64,000 nucleotides of DNA, from assembly GCF_001618955.1 (NCBI RefSeq), contig NZ_LVYV01000001.1, forward strand, positions 751,501-815,500, read 5' to 3'. The position numbers were made by a program, and so were the translations under genes. The notes beneath the pieces were generated by a model. The model made no database searches. It saw only the letters and a program-made list of their open reading frames with translations, and was not told the origin of the DNA. Origin of the DNA: Tardiphaga robiniae. GTDB taxonomy: Bacteria > Pseudomonadota > Alphaproteobacteria > Rhizobiales > Xanthobacteraceae. Below, one piece after another: positions 52,061-61,242 of the stretch; position 1 is the stretch's first letter; every line of letters begins with the position of its first letter.

Positions 52061-52453
52061 TTAAGCGTCCGGATCCCCGGCCGCTCCTCCGACGATTTCC
52101 GTCAGCGATACACCGAAACGCGAATTTTCATCTTCCACGACGACGACCGCACCGCGCGCGACGATGCGTCCGTTGACGACGACCTCGACAGGCTCACCCA
52201 CGCGGTGATCGAGCGGGATCACTGCGCCACGGCCGAGCTTCATGAGATCCGCGACCGGCATAGTCGCCGAGCCGAGCAGCACCTGCACAGTGACCGGGAT
52301 GCGCAGGATCGGCTCAAGATTGGTCAGCCGGCTGGTTTCCTCGGCAGCGCGAGCCGCGAGATCTGCCAGCTTGCCAAACGACGCGCCGTCAGCCTTGAGC
52401 GGATCGGTGGCGGGTGCTGCGCTTACTGGATCGATATCGTATGGTTGCTTCAT
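52061..52453 (-). CDS. fliN: Rotor switch protein FliN
   Basis: A 130-residue protein with a C-terminal SpoA domain (RIPVTVQVLLGSATMPVADL, then LDHRVGEPVEVVVNGRIVAR). It forms the lower C-ring with FliM and binds the export ATPase complex. In the operon motA-fliM-(52487)-fliN-fliG-flhB. Confidence 0.95.
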   Translation of the reverse strand: MKQPYDIDPVSAAPATDPLKADGASFGKLADLAARAAEETSRLTNLEPILRIPVTVQVLLGSATMPVADLMKLGRGAVIPLDHRVGEPVEVVVNGRIVARGAVVVVEDENSRFGVSLTEIVGGAAGDPDA

Positions 52454-52486
52454 ATCCCCTGCCTTCTTGAAAACTCAGATCTTGGC

Positions 52487-52771
52487 CTAAGCCGGATTTT
52501 GCGCCGCAGTACGAGTATCGATTTCCGCGATAGTCTTGCGCGCCTCGTCGATCTTGTCACCGAGCGTCTGGACCATCTGTCGGCCATCCGCGCTGAATTC
52601 GCGCACCATCAGCACCATGTCGTCCACCGTCTCATTGGTCTTGCCGACCACGGCGGTGAACTCGCCCTGATGCGCACGCAACTTGACGAGTTCACGATGC
52701 ATCTTGGTGACGCGGATGCTCGTGAAGAGCAGGGCAGCAAAAAGGATGATGTCAACGAGCGAGGATACCAT
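52487..52771 (-). CDS. Small membrane-anchored protein between fliM and fliN (94 aa)
   Basis: Start taken as ATG 52771, overlapping the fliM end by 20 bases and giving MVSSLVDIILFAALLFTSIR, a single membrane helix. A helical, charged part follows (LVKLRAHQGEFTAVVGKTNE, DKIDEARKTIAEIDTRTAAQ). Present at this position in other rhizobial flagellar clusters as a conserved protein of unknown function (DUF6468-like, from memory). Presumably acts at the motor. Confidence 0.65.
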   Translation of the reverse strand: MVSSLVDIILFAALLFTSIRVTKMHRELVKLRAHQGEFTAVVGKTNETVDDMVLMVREFSADGRQMVQTLGDKIDEARKTIAEIDTRTAAQNPA

Positions 52772-53687
52772 CGATAAATTCCCGTTTTTGGTCGGCCGAT
52801 TCCTTGACCTGCAGTGAATAGACGCCATTCATCTGGCCGAGCTGGCACCAGAACAGGCGTTGATCATTGCATTCAAGACGAACCATGGTGTCCGGTGTGG
52901 CGTTGAGCTTGAGCACCTGGCCGACGTGAAATTTCGCGACCTCGCCGAGAGTAAACTGTCGCTCTTCGAGAACCGCCTTCAGAACGACTTCGGTCCGCTT
53001 GATCTCGCTGTGCAACTGACGGCTCCAGTTCGGATCGGTGGATGCCGACTCGCCGGATACGATCTGCGACAGCGCCTGCCGGATCGGATTGAGCGCTGCG
53101 TGGGGAATGACGATAAACATCTCGCCGCCGCGATCGAGACCCTGCAACAGAATTTTGGCGCATACGGCCATATTGTTGAGGCGACCGATCGCAAGATAGT
53201 CCATGCGCGTCTCGACGCGCTCCAGGTTAAACGTCACGTCGGAAGCGCGATCGAATGACGCCTGCAATGCTTTGCCGAAGCGCTCGAACAGCGACTGCGC
53301 GACATGCAGCTCCACGTTCGAGAAGACACGCGGCATATCGAGCGGCGGCTCGGCGCCATCGGCGCCAAACAGGAGTTCGATCATCGTGTAGACGAAATCG
53401 CGATCGAAACCGATCAGGATGCGCGCATCCCATGCTTGCGCGTAAAAGACCGCGGCAATGGCTTCGCCCTCATAGCGATCCAGAATATCGGAGAGGCGAT
53501 CGCTGCCCACGCTGCTCAGCGAGAAATACGACTGCGAGGGCGACATGGATCGCAGGCTTTCGGCGCAAAGATTCGTCATCTGGTCGAAAATCACATGTAG
53601 CATCGGCATGCGTTCGACGGAAATTCCGGCAGCCCCTAAAAGTTGATCCGATCCTTGATCTACGCGGCCTGACTTCACTTCTGACAT
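52752..53687 (-). CDS. fliM: Rotor switch protein FliM
   Basis: A 311-residue C-ring protein. The middle domain includes YEGEAIAAVFYAQAWDARIL and YTMIELLFGADGAEPPLDMP. The C-terminal SpoA domain (RRTEVVLKAVLEERQFTLGE-like region) binds FliN. The start overlaps the motA stop. Rhizobial FliM proteins are of this diverged type. Confidence 0.9.
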   Translation of the reverse strand: MSEVKSGRVDQGSDQLLGAAGISVERMPMLHVIFDQMTNLCAESLRSMSPSQSYFSLSSVGSDRLSDILDRYEGEAIAAVFYAQAWDARILIGFDRDFVYTMIELLFGADGAEPPLDMPRVFSNVELHVAQSLFERFGKALQASFDRASDVTFNLERVETRMDYLAIGRLNNMAVCAKILLQGLDRGGEMFIVIPHAALNPIRQALSQIVSGESASTDPNWSRQLHSEIKRTEVVLKAVLEERQFTLGEVAKFHVGQVLKLNATPDTMVRLECNDQRLFWCQLGQMNGVYSLQVKESADQKREFIDGILAR

Positions 53688-54598
53688 CAGGCCCGTGCTC
53701 CCACTTTCGCCGAGGGTTCAGCAGGCGCTGCTTTTGCAGGCCCGCCGGAGATGGTTTCACTTTCGACAACATCGATCGACGGGCGTTCACCGGGGCCGAT
53801 CATCTTGCGGCCGTGTTCGATCGCGATCTGCGGCAGGGCCCCGTTCATGAAGGCCAGCAGTGACTGCTTGACGATCACATACATCCGCGCGCGCTGCTCG
53901 CGCACCAGCTTGATCTTGTGGGCCAACGGCGCGACGAGACCGTAGGACAAGAAGATGCCGGCGAAGGTGCCGACCAGAGCCGCGCCGATGAAGCCGCCGA
54001 GCAATTTCGGGGATTGGTCGAGAGCGCCCATCGCCTTGATGACGCCGAGCACCGCGGCGACGATACCGAGCGCCGGCAGGCCTTCGGCGACCATCATCAA
54101 CGAGCCATATGGCTTCATCTTGCTGCGAATGATGGTTTCGATTTCCTCGTCCATCAGCGCTTCGATCTCATGCGGCCGCGCGCTGCCCATGATGATCAAA
54201 CGAAAGTAATCGCAGATGAAGTGCAGAAGAGGCTCGTTGGCGAGCACGGTCGGGAAGGCAGTGAAGATTTCAGATGACGTCGGGTCATCGATATGAGCTT
54301 CCACCTCGTTGCGGCCCTTGTTTCGTACCTCGCGCATCAGCGAATGCAGAAGCCCGAGCAGATCAAGGTAGTGACGCTCCTTTGGCACCGCGACAGTCAA
54401 TGCCTGCACGGTGGCGCGACCGGTGTCGACCACGGTCTTCCAGGGATTCGCGATGACATAGGTGCCCAGCGACATCCCCATGATGATGACGAACTCCCAG
54501 GGCTGCCAAATCACGCTGAGATGCCCGCCCATCGCGGTGAAGCCGCCGATCAGACTGGCGAGTGTGATGATGACACCAAAGAGAATGCTCAAGCGCAC
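53687..54598 (-). CDS. motA: Flagellar motor stator protein MotA
   Basis: Start taken as GTG 54598 (VRLSILFGVIITLASLIGGF), which gives the usual first membrane helix; longer frames add an arginine-rich leader. Four membrane helices are seen, with GLPALGIVAAVLGVIKAMGA and LGGFIGAALVGTFAGIFLSY as the last two. RNKGRNEVEAHIDDP lies in the cytoplasmic loop with charges that face FliG. It forms the proton channel with MotB. First gene of the motA-flhB operon. Confidence 0.95.
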   Translation of the reverse strand: MRLSILFGVIITLASLIGGFTAMGGHLSVIWQPWEFVIIMGMSLGTYVIANPWKTVVDTGRATVQALTVAVPKERHYLDLLGLLHSLMREVRNKGRNEVEAHIDDPTSSEIFTAFPTVLANEPLLHFICDYFRLIIMGSARPHEIEALMDEEIETIIRSKMKPYGSLMMVAEGLPALGIVAAVLGVIKAMGALDQSPKLLGGFIGAALVGTFAGIFLSYGLVAPLAHKIKLVREQRARMYVIVKQSLLAFMNGALPQIAIEHGRKMIGPGERPSIDVVESETISGGPAKAAPAEPSAKVGARA

Positions 54599-54746
54599 CG
54601 CTCCAAATTGAGGATACGATTCACTTAGGCAACGATGCTTGCACGAGGCTGACATCGACCTGCGGCGGCCAGCCCCGCGCAAGCTTGTGCGGGGAGGTTG
54701 AGGCCAGTCTCGCCGCATGCGCCCGCAGACTGGGAACCCACTGCCG
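54599..54746. promoter_or_regulatory. Divergent promoter region with a palindrome
   Basis: This 148-base space between motA and the DUF1217 gene must hold promoters in both directions. At 54673-54694 a 22-base palindrome has arms CCCCGC and GCGGGG around CAAGCTTG, with one mismatched pair. It is a candidate binding site for a flagellar regulator such as FtcR, or a hairpin. Confidence 0.5.
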
Positions 54747-55529
54747 ATGGTCTCGACAATCGCAAGCTACCAGTTGATCTCCAAGAATATCGTCAAATCG
54801 CTGCAACAGACGATGGAGAAGCCGGACGTGTCAAAGGACACGGAGTACTACCTGTCGCACATTCGCGATGTGAAGACGATCGACGAGTTCATCGGCGACT
54901 ATCGGCTGTTCAGCTATGCCATGAAGGCCTATGGGCTGAGCGACATGACCTATGCCAAGGCCTTCATGCGCAAGGTTCTAACGGAAGGCGTTGCCAGCTC
55001 GACCACGTTCGCCAACAAGCTTTCCGACGCCCGCTACCGCGAATTCGCCACCGCATTCGACTTTGCCAAGCTGGGCGACCAGGCGACGAGCGCGGCCGCC
55101 GCGCAGGTCGGCACCGTCGAGAAATATGTTCGACAGCAGCTTGAGGAAGACGCCGGATCGCAGAATGAAGGCGTTCGTCTGGCACTCTACTTCGAGCGCA
55201 AGGCGCCCAAGATCACCAGCATCTATCAGATTCTCGCTGATCCGGCGTTGATCAAGGTCGCCCAGATCGCGCTTGGCATCTCATCGATGACCTCGATGGC
55301 GGATGTCGACAAACAGGCAAATATGCTCGGCGCGAAAATCGACATCGCGGATTTCCAGACCCCCGAAAAGCTGCAGACGTTCCTGCAGCGCTTTTCGGTG
55401 ATGTGGGAGATGGAAAACGGAACGTCCGCCGCCCAATCGGCTTCAAGCACCCTCATCACGCAGCCGCTCGAAATGGGCCTCAGCACGGATGTGCTGACCA
55501 CCCTGCAGAACCTGAAAATCGGACGATAA
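54747..55529 (+). CDS. Flagellar-cluster DUF1217 protein
   Basis: Start taken as ATG 54747 (MVSTIASYQLISKNIVKSLQ). The rest matches the DUF1217 family: YLSHIRDVKTIDEFIGDYRL, YAMKAYGLSDMTYAKAFMRK, YFERKAPKITSIYQILADPA. Such proteins lie next to flgF and fliI in rhizobia and are probably exported by, or associated with, the flagellar apparatus; their role is not established. Transcribed divergently from motA and followed by flgF after one base. Confidence 0.85.
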   Translation: MVSTIASYQLISKNIVKSLQQTMEKPDVSKDTEYYLSHIRDVKTIDEFIGDYRLFSYAMKAYGLSDMTYAKAFMRKVLTEGVASSTTFANKLSDARYREFATAFDFAKLGDQATSAAAAQVGTVEKYVRQQLEEDAGSQNEGVRLALYFERKAPKITSIYQILADPALIKVAQIALGISSMTSMADVDKQANMLGAKIDIADFQTPEKLQTFLQRFSVMWEMENGTSAAQSASSTLITQPLEMGLSTDVLTTLQNLKIGR

Positions 55530-55530
55530 A

Positions 55531-56301
55531 ATGCAATCAGCCCTCTATGTCAGCCTCTCGGCCCAGGTCTCGCTCGAAAAGCGGCTCGAAACCATCGCGA
55601 ACAACATGGCCAATATGAAAACGGCTGCGTTTCGTGCCGACGCCGTGAAATTCGAGACTGCGATGTCGCGGGCAGCAACACAGGCGGTCGCCTTCTCCTC
55701 CCCCGGCGAGAATTTCATCTCGCGCAAGGAAGGCGCTATCACCCAGACCGGCAATACCCTGGACGTGGCGGTCACCGGGAATAGCATGGCTGCCTATCCC
55801 GGCGGCCCCGATCCCGGCAACACGACGTGGATGGCGTTTGCCGGCCCGAACGGCCCTGTCTATACGCGCGACGGCCGCATGCAGATCGACATCAACGGGC
55901 AGCTTCAAACACTTACCGGCTATCCAATCCTCGATTCAGGCGGCACGCCGATCATCGTCGATCCAGATGCCGGCCCACTGACGATCGTGCGCGATGGCAC
56001 CATTTCGCAGGGCCGCATCCAGGTCGGTCAGCTCGGCCTGTTCGATATCGCACCGGACGCAAAGCTGGAACGATTCGGAACGTCGGGCGTGATTCCCAGC
56101 AAGCCGGCGACCACCGCGCTCGATTTCGTCACGGTCGGCTTTCAGCAGGGCTATGTGGAAGGATCGAATGTCGATCCCTTGACTGAACTCACGCAGATGA
56201 TGACCGCCCAACGCACCTTTCAGAGTGTCAGCTCGTTGATCGACAATTCGGAAAGCACCATGCAGGGCGCCATTCGCACCTTAGGCGATCCAAAGGCTTG
56301 A
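55531..56301 (+). CDS. flgF: Proximal rod protein FlgF
   Basis: A 256-residue rod protein with SLEKRLETIANNMANMKTAA at the N-terminus and GSNVDPLTELTQMMTAQRTF at the C-terminus, the FlgF/FlgG family ends; TRDGRMQIDINGQLQTLTGY is also typical. FlgF connects proximal and distal rod. It is co-transcribed with the DUF1217 gene and fliI. Confidence 0.93.
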   Translation: MQSALYVSLSAQVSLEKRLETIANNMANMKTAAFRADAVKFETAMSRAATQAVAFSSPGENFISRKEGAITQTGNTLDVAVTGNSMAAYPGGPDPGNTTWMAFAGPNGPVYTRDGRMQIDINGQLQTLTGYPILDSGGTPIIVDPDAGPLTIVRDGTISQGRIQVGQLGLFDIAPDAKLERFGTSGVIPSKPATTALDFVTVGFQQGYVEGSNVDPLTELTQMMTAQRTFQSVSSLIDNSESTMQGAIRTLGDPKA

Positions 56302-56329
56302 TGCCTGACATGATCGGCGGGAGAGCTTG

Positions 56330-57661
56330 ATGAACGCGCTTGAGAAACTCGAATCGACCATCGCAACCCTGCGCCGGGACGTACCCACGGTTCGTGTCGG
56401 CGGCATGGTGTCCGAGGTGACGCCGACGCATTTTCGCGTCTCCGGCCTGTCGCGCTATGTCAGGCTCGGTGAATTGATCGGACTGGAAATCGACAAGCGG
56501 GTTCATCTCGGTGAGGTCGTGCGGATCGATAATGACGGCGTAACGGCCAAACCATTCGATTCCCACTTTGCTGCCGGCCTCGGCGTTCCCGCTTTCCGAA
56601 TGCCTCCCAAGACGCTGTCTCCACATCCGGCCTGGAAAGGTCGCGTCATCAATGCGCTTGGTGAGCCACTGGATGGCGCCGGCGACATGCCCGTCGGCGA
56701 GCGCGAGATGCAAACGGATGCCAATCCCCCGCCAGCGATGACCCGCTCGCGCGTGAGCAAGCCGCTCCGCACCGGCGTCCGCGTCGTGGATCTCTTCACA
56801 CCGCTTTGCATCGGCCAACGCATCGGCATTTTCGCCGGTTCCGGCGTCGGCAAGACTACGCTTCTCTCGATGCTCGCGCGCAGCTCCGGCTTCGACACCG
56901 TCGTCACTGCACTTGTCGGCGAGCGTGGACGAGAAGTACGTGAATTTCTCGAAGAATCGCTGGTCCATCACAAGACCCGCGCGATCACGGTCGTCTCGAC
57001 GAGCGACGAAAGCCCGATGATGCGTCGACTGGCGCCGAAGACGGCGATGACCATCGCCGAATATTTCCGCGATCGCGGCGAATCGGTGCTGTTGATCGTC
57101 GATTCGGTAACGCGCTTCGCCCACGCATCCCGTGAAGTCGCGCTCGCTACTGGCGAGCCGGCGATCGCACGCGGCTATGCGCCGAGTGTCTTCAGCGAAC
57201 TTCCGCGACTGCTGGAGCGTTCAGGACCGGGCCTCGAAGGCCAGGGCTCCATTACCGGCGTCTTTGCCGTTCTCGTAGACGGCGACGATCACAACGAGCC
57301 CGTGGCGGATACGGTGCGTGGTACACTGGACGGGCACATCATGCTCGACCGCGACGTCGCCGATCAGGGCCGCTATCCGGCCGTCAATGTGCTGTCATCG
57401 GTGTCGCGCCTCGGCCAGCATGTGTGGTCGCCGGAAGAAGCCAATCTGGTGCGCAAGCTGCGCGCCATGATCGCCCGCTTTGAGGACACCCGCGACCTTC
57501 GCCTGATGGGTGGCTATCAGCCCGGCCGCGACAGTGAACTCGATCAGGCCGTCCAGCTCGTGCCCAAAATCTACGATGTACTGCAACAGCACCCGACCGA
57601 CCCGTCCTGCGCCGAGCCATTCCAGGAATTGCTGAGCGTGATCAAGACCGCAATTGGCTAA
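56330..57661 (+). CDS. fliI: Flagellum-specific export ATPase FliI
   Basis: A 443-residue ATPase related to F1-beta. The Walker A loop is AGSGVGKTT (about 169-177), followed by ALVGERGREVREFLEE and the Walker B strand SVLLIVDSVTRFAHASREVA. It powers unfolding and export of flagellar subunits with the FliH-like and FliJ-like proteins encoded on the other strand. ATG 56330 is preceded by GGGAGAG; a TTG lies immediately before it. Confidence 0.96.
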   Translation: MNALEKLESTIATLRRDVPTVRVGGMVSEVTPTHFRVSGLSRYVRLGELIGLEIDKRVHLGEVVRIDNDGVTAKPFDSHFAAGLGVPAFRMPPKTLSPHPAWKGRVINALGEPLDGAGDMPVGEREMQTDANPPPAMTRSRVSKPLRTGVRVVDLFTPLCIGQRIGIFAGSGVGKTTLLSMLARSSGFDTVVTALVGERGREVREFLEESLVHHKTRAITVVSTSDESPMMRRLAPKTAMTIAEYFRDRGESVLLIVDSVTRFAHASREVALATGEPAIARGYAPSVFSELPRLLERSGPGLEGQGSITGVFAVLVDGDDHNEPVADTVRGTLDGHIMLDRDVADQGRYPAVNVLSSVSRLGQHVWSPEEANLVRKLRAMIARFEDTRDLRLMGGYQPGRDSELDQAVQLVPKIYDVLQQHPTDPSCAEPFQELLSVIKTAIG

Positions 57662-57676
57662 CTGCTCTCTCGCGCT

Positions 57677-59203
57677 TTAAACACCCGGGATAGTGTCGAG
57701 ATTCGCTGCCGCGACGATCGCGCCGGATCGCACGAGGCGAAGCGATTTCTGAATGTCGTCGTGAAAATATCGATCCTCGTCGAGATGGGCGACGTCTGCC
57801 CGGATACGTGCGCGAACGCTTTCCAGACGATCGCTGGACTTGAGCGGCGCATGGAAATCACAGCCTTGCGCGCCCGCCAGCAGCTCGATGGCAATGACGG
57901 CCATTGCATTCTCGATCATCGGCAGCAGCCGGCGCGCCGCATGGGCAGCCATCGAGACATGATCTTCCTGATTGGCCGATGTCGGAATCGAATCGACGCT
58001 GGCCGGATAAGCCCGCTGCTTGTTCTCAGATACCAGCGCCGCGGCCGTCACTTGCGCGATCATGAAGCCGGAATTAAGCCCCGGCTTCGGTGTCAGGAAC
58101 GCGGGCACACCGGATAGCACCGGATCCACCAGCATGGCGATCCGGCGCTCAGAGATCGATCCAATCTCACAGATCGCAAGCGCCATCATATCCGCCGCAA
58201 AGGCAACCGGCGCCGCATGAAAATTGCCACCGGAGATCGCAATATCGTCGTCGGCAAAGACCAGAGGGTTGTCGGAGACGCCATTCGCTTCAGTGAGAAG
58301 CGTGGTGGCCACCTGTCGCAAAACGTCCAGCGCGGCGCCCATCACCTGCGGCTGACAGCGGAGGCAATAAGGATCCTGAACACGGACGTCGCCGGTGCGG
58401 TGCGACTCGCGAATCGCGCTGCCGGCGAGAAGTTCCTTCAATGCCTGGGCTGAAACGATCTGCCCTTCATGCTTGCGCAGTTGATGGATGCGTGGATCGA
58501 ACGGCGTATCCGAGCCACGCGCGGCGTCGGTGGACAAGGCACCACTGACGAGTGCGGTCTTGAACAGAATTTCAGCCTCGAACAATCCCGCAAGTGCATA
58601 GGCCGTCGAGAACTGCGTGCCATTCAGCAGCGCCAGTCCTTCCTTGGCCTGCAGCTCGATCGGCTGCAGACCCGCACTGGCGAGCGCCTCCGTCGCCGGC
58701 AATCGGCCGGACGTCGTCAGCGCCTCGCCGACGCCGATCATGACCGACGCCATATGCGCGAGCGGGGCCAGATCGCCCGAGGCACCGACTGATCCCTGCG
58801 CGGGCACGATGGGCGTGATGTCACGCGCAATCATGACGCTGAGCAACTGGACCGTCTCCATGCGGACGCCGGAGAAACCCTGCGCCAGGCTCGCAAGCTT
58901 GAGGCACATCATCAGCCGCACCACCGGCGCTGGCGCCGGGTCGCCGACGCCCACGCAATGTGACAGCACGATGTTTTTCTGGAGGGCCGTGATGCTTTCG
59001 GCTTCTATGCCGACATGAGCAAGCTTTCCGAAGCCTGTATTGATGCCATAGACGGGTTCGCCCTTGGCGACAATCCGGGCAACTGCCTCAACACTGGCAT
59101 TGATGCGTGGAGTACAGCTCTCATCGAGAACTGGTACTGCCCCCCGATAGATCGACCGCCAGTCTGCCAGCGTCACCGCACCCGGTGTGAACCGCATCGT
59201 CAT
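57677..59203 (-). CDS. hutH: Histidine ammonia-lyase HutH
   Basis: A 508-residue lyase that turns histidine into urocanate, the first step of histidine breakdown. The MIO-forming triad ASG is at 141-143 in [19 protein letters not shown]52 ([10 protein letters not shown]) is the catalytic tyrosine. SH at 81-82 is the residue pair typical of histidine (not tyrosine) lyases. Start ATG 59203. No other hut gene is adjacent, so it may be regulated alone; an ammonia-lyase with another amino acid substrate is less likely. Confidence 0.88.
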   Translation of the reverse strand: MTMRFTPGAVTLADWRSIYRGAVPVLDESCTPRINASVEAVARIVAKGEPVYGINTGFGKLAHVGIEAESITALQKNIVLSHCVGVGDPAPAPVVRLMMCLKLASLAQGFSGVRMETVQLLSVMIARDITPIVPAQGSVGASGDLAPLAHMASVMIGVGEALTTSGRLPATEALASAGLQPIELQAKEGLALLNGTQFSTAYALAGLFEAEILFKTALVSGALSTDAARGSDTPFDPRIHQLRKHEGQIVSAQALKELLAGSAIRESHRTGDVRVQDPYCLRCQPQVMGAALDVLRQVATTLLTEANGVSDNPLVFADDDIAISGGNFHAAPVAFAADMMALAICEIGSISERRIAMLVDPVLSGVPAFLTPKPGLNSGFMIAQVTAAALVSENKQRAYPASVDSIPTSANQEDHVSMAAHAARRLLPMIENAMAVIAIELLAGAQGCDFHAPLKSSDRLESVRARIRADVAHLDEDRYFHDDIQKSLRLVRSGAIVAAANLDTIPGV

Positions 59204-59281
59204 AAAAGTAACTCCAAGCCATCCCGTAGATGGCCCAAGGCAACACATTCAACGCTGCGCTTCAATGTTTGCGCGCCACAA

Positions 59282-59307
59282 AAAGGCCAGCCTTGCGGCT
59301 GGCCTTT
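59282..59307 (-). terminator. Intrinsic terminator
   Basis: AAAGGCCAGCC (59282-59292) pairs with GGCTGGCCTTT (59297-59307) around a four-base loop. On the minus strand the hairpin is followed by TTTTTGTGG, a classical rho-independent terminator for the 59365-59694 gene. Confidence 0.85.
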
Positions 59308-59364
59308 CAGCTGATCGACAGTCAGACCGTGGGCTGCGACGTGCGACGCAGCGTCACGTTTGCC

Positions 59365-59694
59365 TTATGGCTTCCAGCCGCCACCCGGTAGATTGCCGTG
59401 ATAGGGCGTGTTGCGGCAGTGTCCCCACGGACCGCGCCAATAACCGGGAGGGCAGCCGTTCCCCGTCACGGGAGCTTCCTGATAGTAGCCACCCGGGAGC
59501 GGGCCGTAATAAGGTGTATAGCGGCAGCCACCATAGGGACCGCGCCAGCCGCTCGGACCGCAGCCACCCGCAACCGGGATCACGTGCGCTTCGACAGCGA
59601 TGCTCTGGCCCATCATCGGCGCAGCACTTGCCTGCGTCGAGACGATGAACAGGGCGACGAGACATGCCGCCATCATGTGCAGAATTTTGGTCAT
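59365..59694 (-). CDS. Secreted Gly/Cys repeat protein (109 aa)
   Basis: Start taken as ATG 59694, with GAGG upstream, giving MTKILHMMAACLVALFIVST and cleavage near ASAAP. The mature part holds two imperfect 30-residue repeats: GCGPSGWRGPYGGCRYTPYY and GCPPGYWRGPWGHCRNTPYH, each followed by a GxLPGG. It resembles the GCG-type small secreted repeat proteins common in bradyrhizobia (from memory). Paired cysteines suggest disulfides in the periplasm or outside. Function unknown. Followed by an intrinsic terminator. Confidence 0.7.
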   Translation of the reverse strand: MTKILHMMAACLVALFIVSTQASAAPMMGQSIAVEAHVIPVAGGCGPSGWRGPYGGCRYTPYYGPLPGGYYQEAPVTGNGCPPGYWRGPWGHCRNTPYHGNLPGGGWKP

Positions 59695-60121
59695 TCTATT
59701 CCTCTCGATGAGTTGAAGATCACTCGGCCCCGACGAAAGCGTCTTCGCCTTGCCGCGCGATGCGCAACCCGAAGATGCATTGGTCTTCATTCTGCTTAGA
59801 GGCACCAGATACCGTTGGCAATTCCGTTCTATCAATGCACCGGCACAACCCGTTCGGTTAGTTATCCGCCCGTTAAGAACGGCGAACGGAGCTGCCGCGC
59901 GAAGTACTCCATCAGTGTAGTTCCCTTTAAACGAAGATGCAGCGACGTGTTGGAGCTATTCCAGAGACCGGAACCCTGCCTCTGATCGCGCGCTGCAATC
60001 GAAGTGCTGCGACACGAGCGACTCCAATTGCTGTAAGGCCTTTGCATGATAGCCGAGTTGCGTGGGGCTCGGTTCTCGCGCTACCACGGGCCGCCGCGCA
60101 ATCGCTTGATGAAAGACACCC
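59695..60121. other. Divergent intergenic stretch
   Basis: About 430 bases between two divergently transcribed genes. No supported coding frame, repeat or RNA gene was seen; promoters for both neighbours must lie here but could not be defined. Confidence 0.4.
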
Positions 60122-60802
60122 GTGCTACCCTGGAAACTGATCGATACGACCGAAGTACCCGGCGGCGGCGTGCCGCTGCGCCTGATGCAGCGCGGGCAAG
60201 AGTTCACCATCAAGCTCGGCCAGAACGAGTTGATGAGCAGCCGGCTGTTCGGCTCCGAGGAAGCGCTGGCGACACTCACCTGCTTTCGCCTCAAGGACAT
60301 GAAGGCGCCGCGGCTTTTGATCGGCGGCTATGGCATGGGCTTTACATTGCGCGCTGCGCTAAAGGTGCTCGGCCCGAAGGCGAAGATCACCGTGGTCGAA
60401 CTGGTGCCCGCGATCGTCGCCTGGGCGCGTGGCCCAATGGCCGAGCTGTCTGGCGACAGCCTGAGTGATGAGCGCGTGGAGATTGTCGAGGGCGATGTCG
60501 TTAAAGCCATCGCTGGTGCACGCGGCAAATATGATGCGATCCTGCTCGACGTCGATAACGGGCCCGAAGGCCTGACGCGAAAATCGAATGATGCGCTCTA
60601 TGACCTGAAAGGGTTGCGCGCGGCCCAGGCCGCGCTCAGTCCGGGCGGCGTGCTGGCCGTCTGGTCGTCATTTCCATATGACAAATTCACGGCACTCCTC
60701 GGCAAGGCAGGCTTCAACGCCGAGGAAATCAAGATCCGCGCCACCGGCACACGCGGTGGCGCCCGTCATGTCATCTGGCTGGCGACGAAGCCAAAAATAT
60801 AG
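60122..60802 (+). CDS. Spermidine-synthase-like methyltransferase-fold protein
   Basis: A 226-residue Rossmann-fold protein. PRLLIGGYGMGFTLRAALKV is the glycine-rich nucleotide/SAM loop, ITVVELVPAIVAWARGPMAE the acidic strand end and YDAILLDVDNGPEGLTRKSN the usual third motif of the spermidine synthase family. It is shorter than true SpeE and probably lacks aminopropyl transfer; a small-molecule methyltransferase is possible. It converges with the DUF3551-like gene, 24 bases away. Confidence 0.7.
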   Translation: MLPWKLIDTTEVPGGGVPLRLMQRGQEFTIKLGQNELMSSRLFGSEEALATLTCFRLKDMKAPRLLIGGYGMGFTLRAALKVLGPKAKITVVELVPAIVAWARGPMAELSGDSLSDERVEIVEGDVVKAIAGARGKYDAILLDVDNGPEGLTRKSNDALYDLKGLRAAQAALSPGGVLAVWSSFPYDKFTALLGKAGFNAEEIKIRATGTRGGARHVIWLATKPKI

Positions 60803-60826
60803 CTGTCGCCGCCGTGAAGATGGGTT

Positions 60827-61084
60827 TTAATAGGCAACCGAACGCCGACTGCGGCGCGGCTCGCCGTAAGGCTGCGGGCTGAACGCCAGCCGCGGATTGA
60901 CGATACAATCGACGCCGCGGCCGGATGCGGTCGCCTGGCACGCTTCGTAACTCGGATAGGAGCAATCGGTCCCGAAGGCCTGCGACTGGATACAATAGGG
61001 ATAGGTCGGGGCGGCAGCTGCAGGGCTGGAAGCCATGGCCGAAACGCCACCAACAGCCAACACGGCCAGCATCAGATTGCGCAT
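60827..61084 (-). CDS. Small secreted DUF3551-like protein (85 aa)
   Basis: Start taken as ATG 61084 (MRNLMLAVLAVGGVSAMASS), giving a signal peptide with cleavage after AAAA. The mature part, YPYCIQSQAFGTDCSYPSYE then CQATASGRGVDCIVNPRLAF, has the four-cysteine DUF3551 pattern found in many bradyrhizobial paralogues. The tail is arginine-rich. Role unknown. Confidence 0.75.
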   Translation of the reverse strand: MRNLMLAVLAVGGVSAMASSPAAAAPTYPYCIQSQAFGTDCSYPSYEACQATASGRGVDCIVNPRLAFSPQPYGEPRRSRRSVAY

Positions 61085-61242
61085 CACGTCTTCTCCTCCG
61101 CGGCAGCGGTCCTGTGACATCTCCAGAAAGCAACAGAGCCTGCGGATGAACGTTCCCGCAAGCTCCGATACATCCCGGTCTTGTGATTACGCGCTTACGC
61201 TGGCGTCATCACAAGGGTTAGACACCATAGTGCCGCATGGGT

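Noticed and set aside
56228-57124. 298-codon minus-strand frame opposite fliI
   Set aside because: It lies entirely over the fliI ATPase core and the end of flgF, has biased composition and no start signal.
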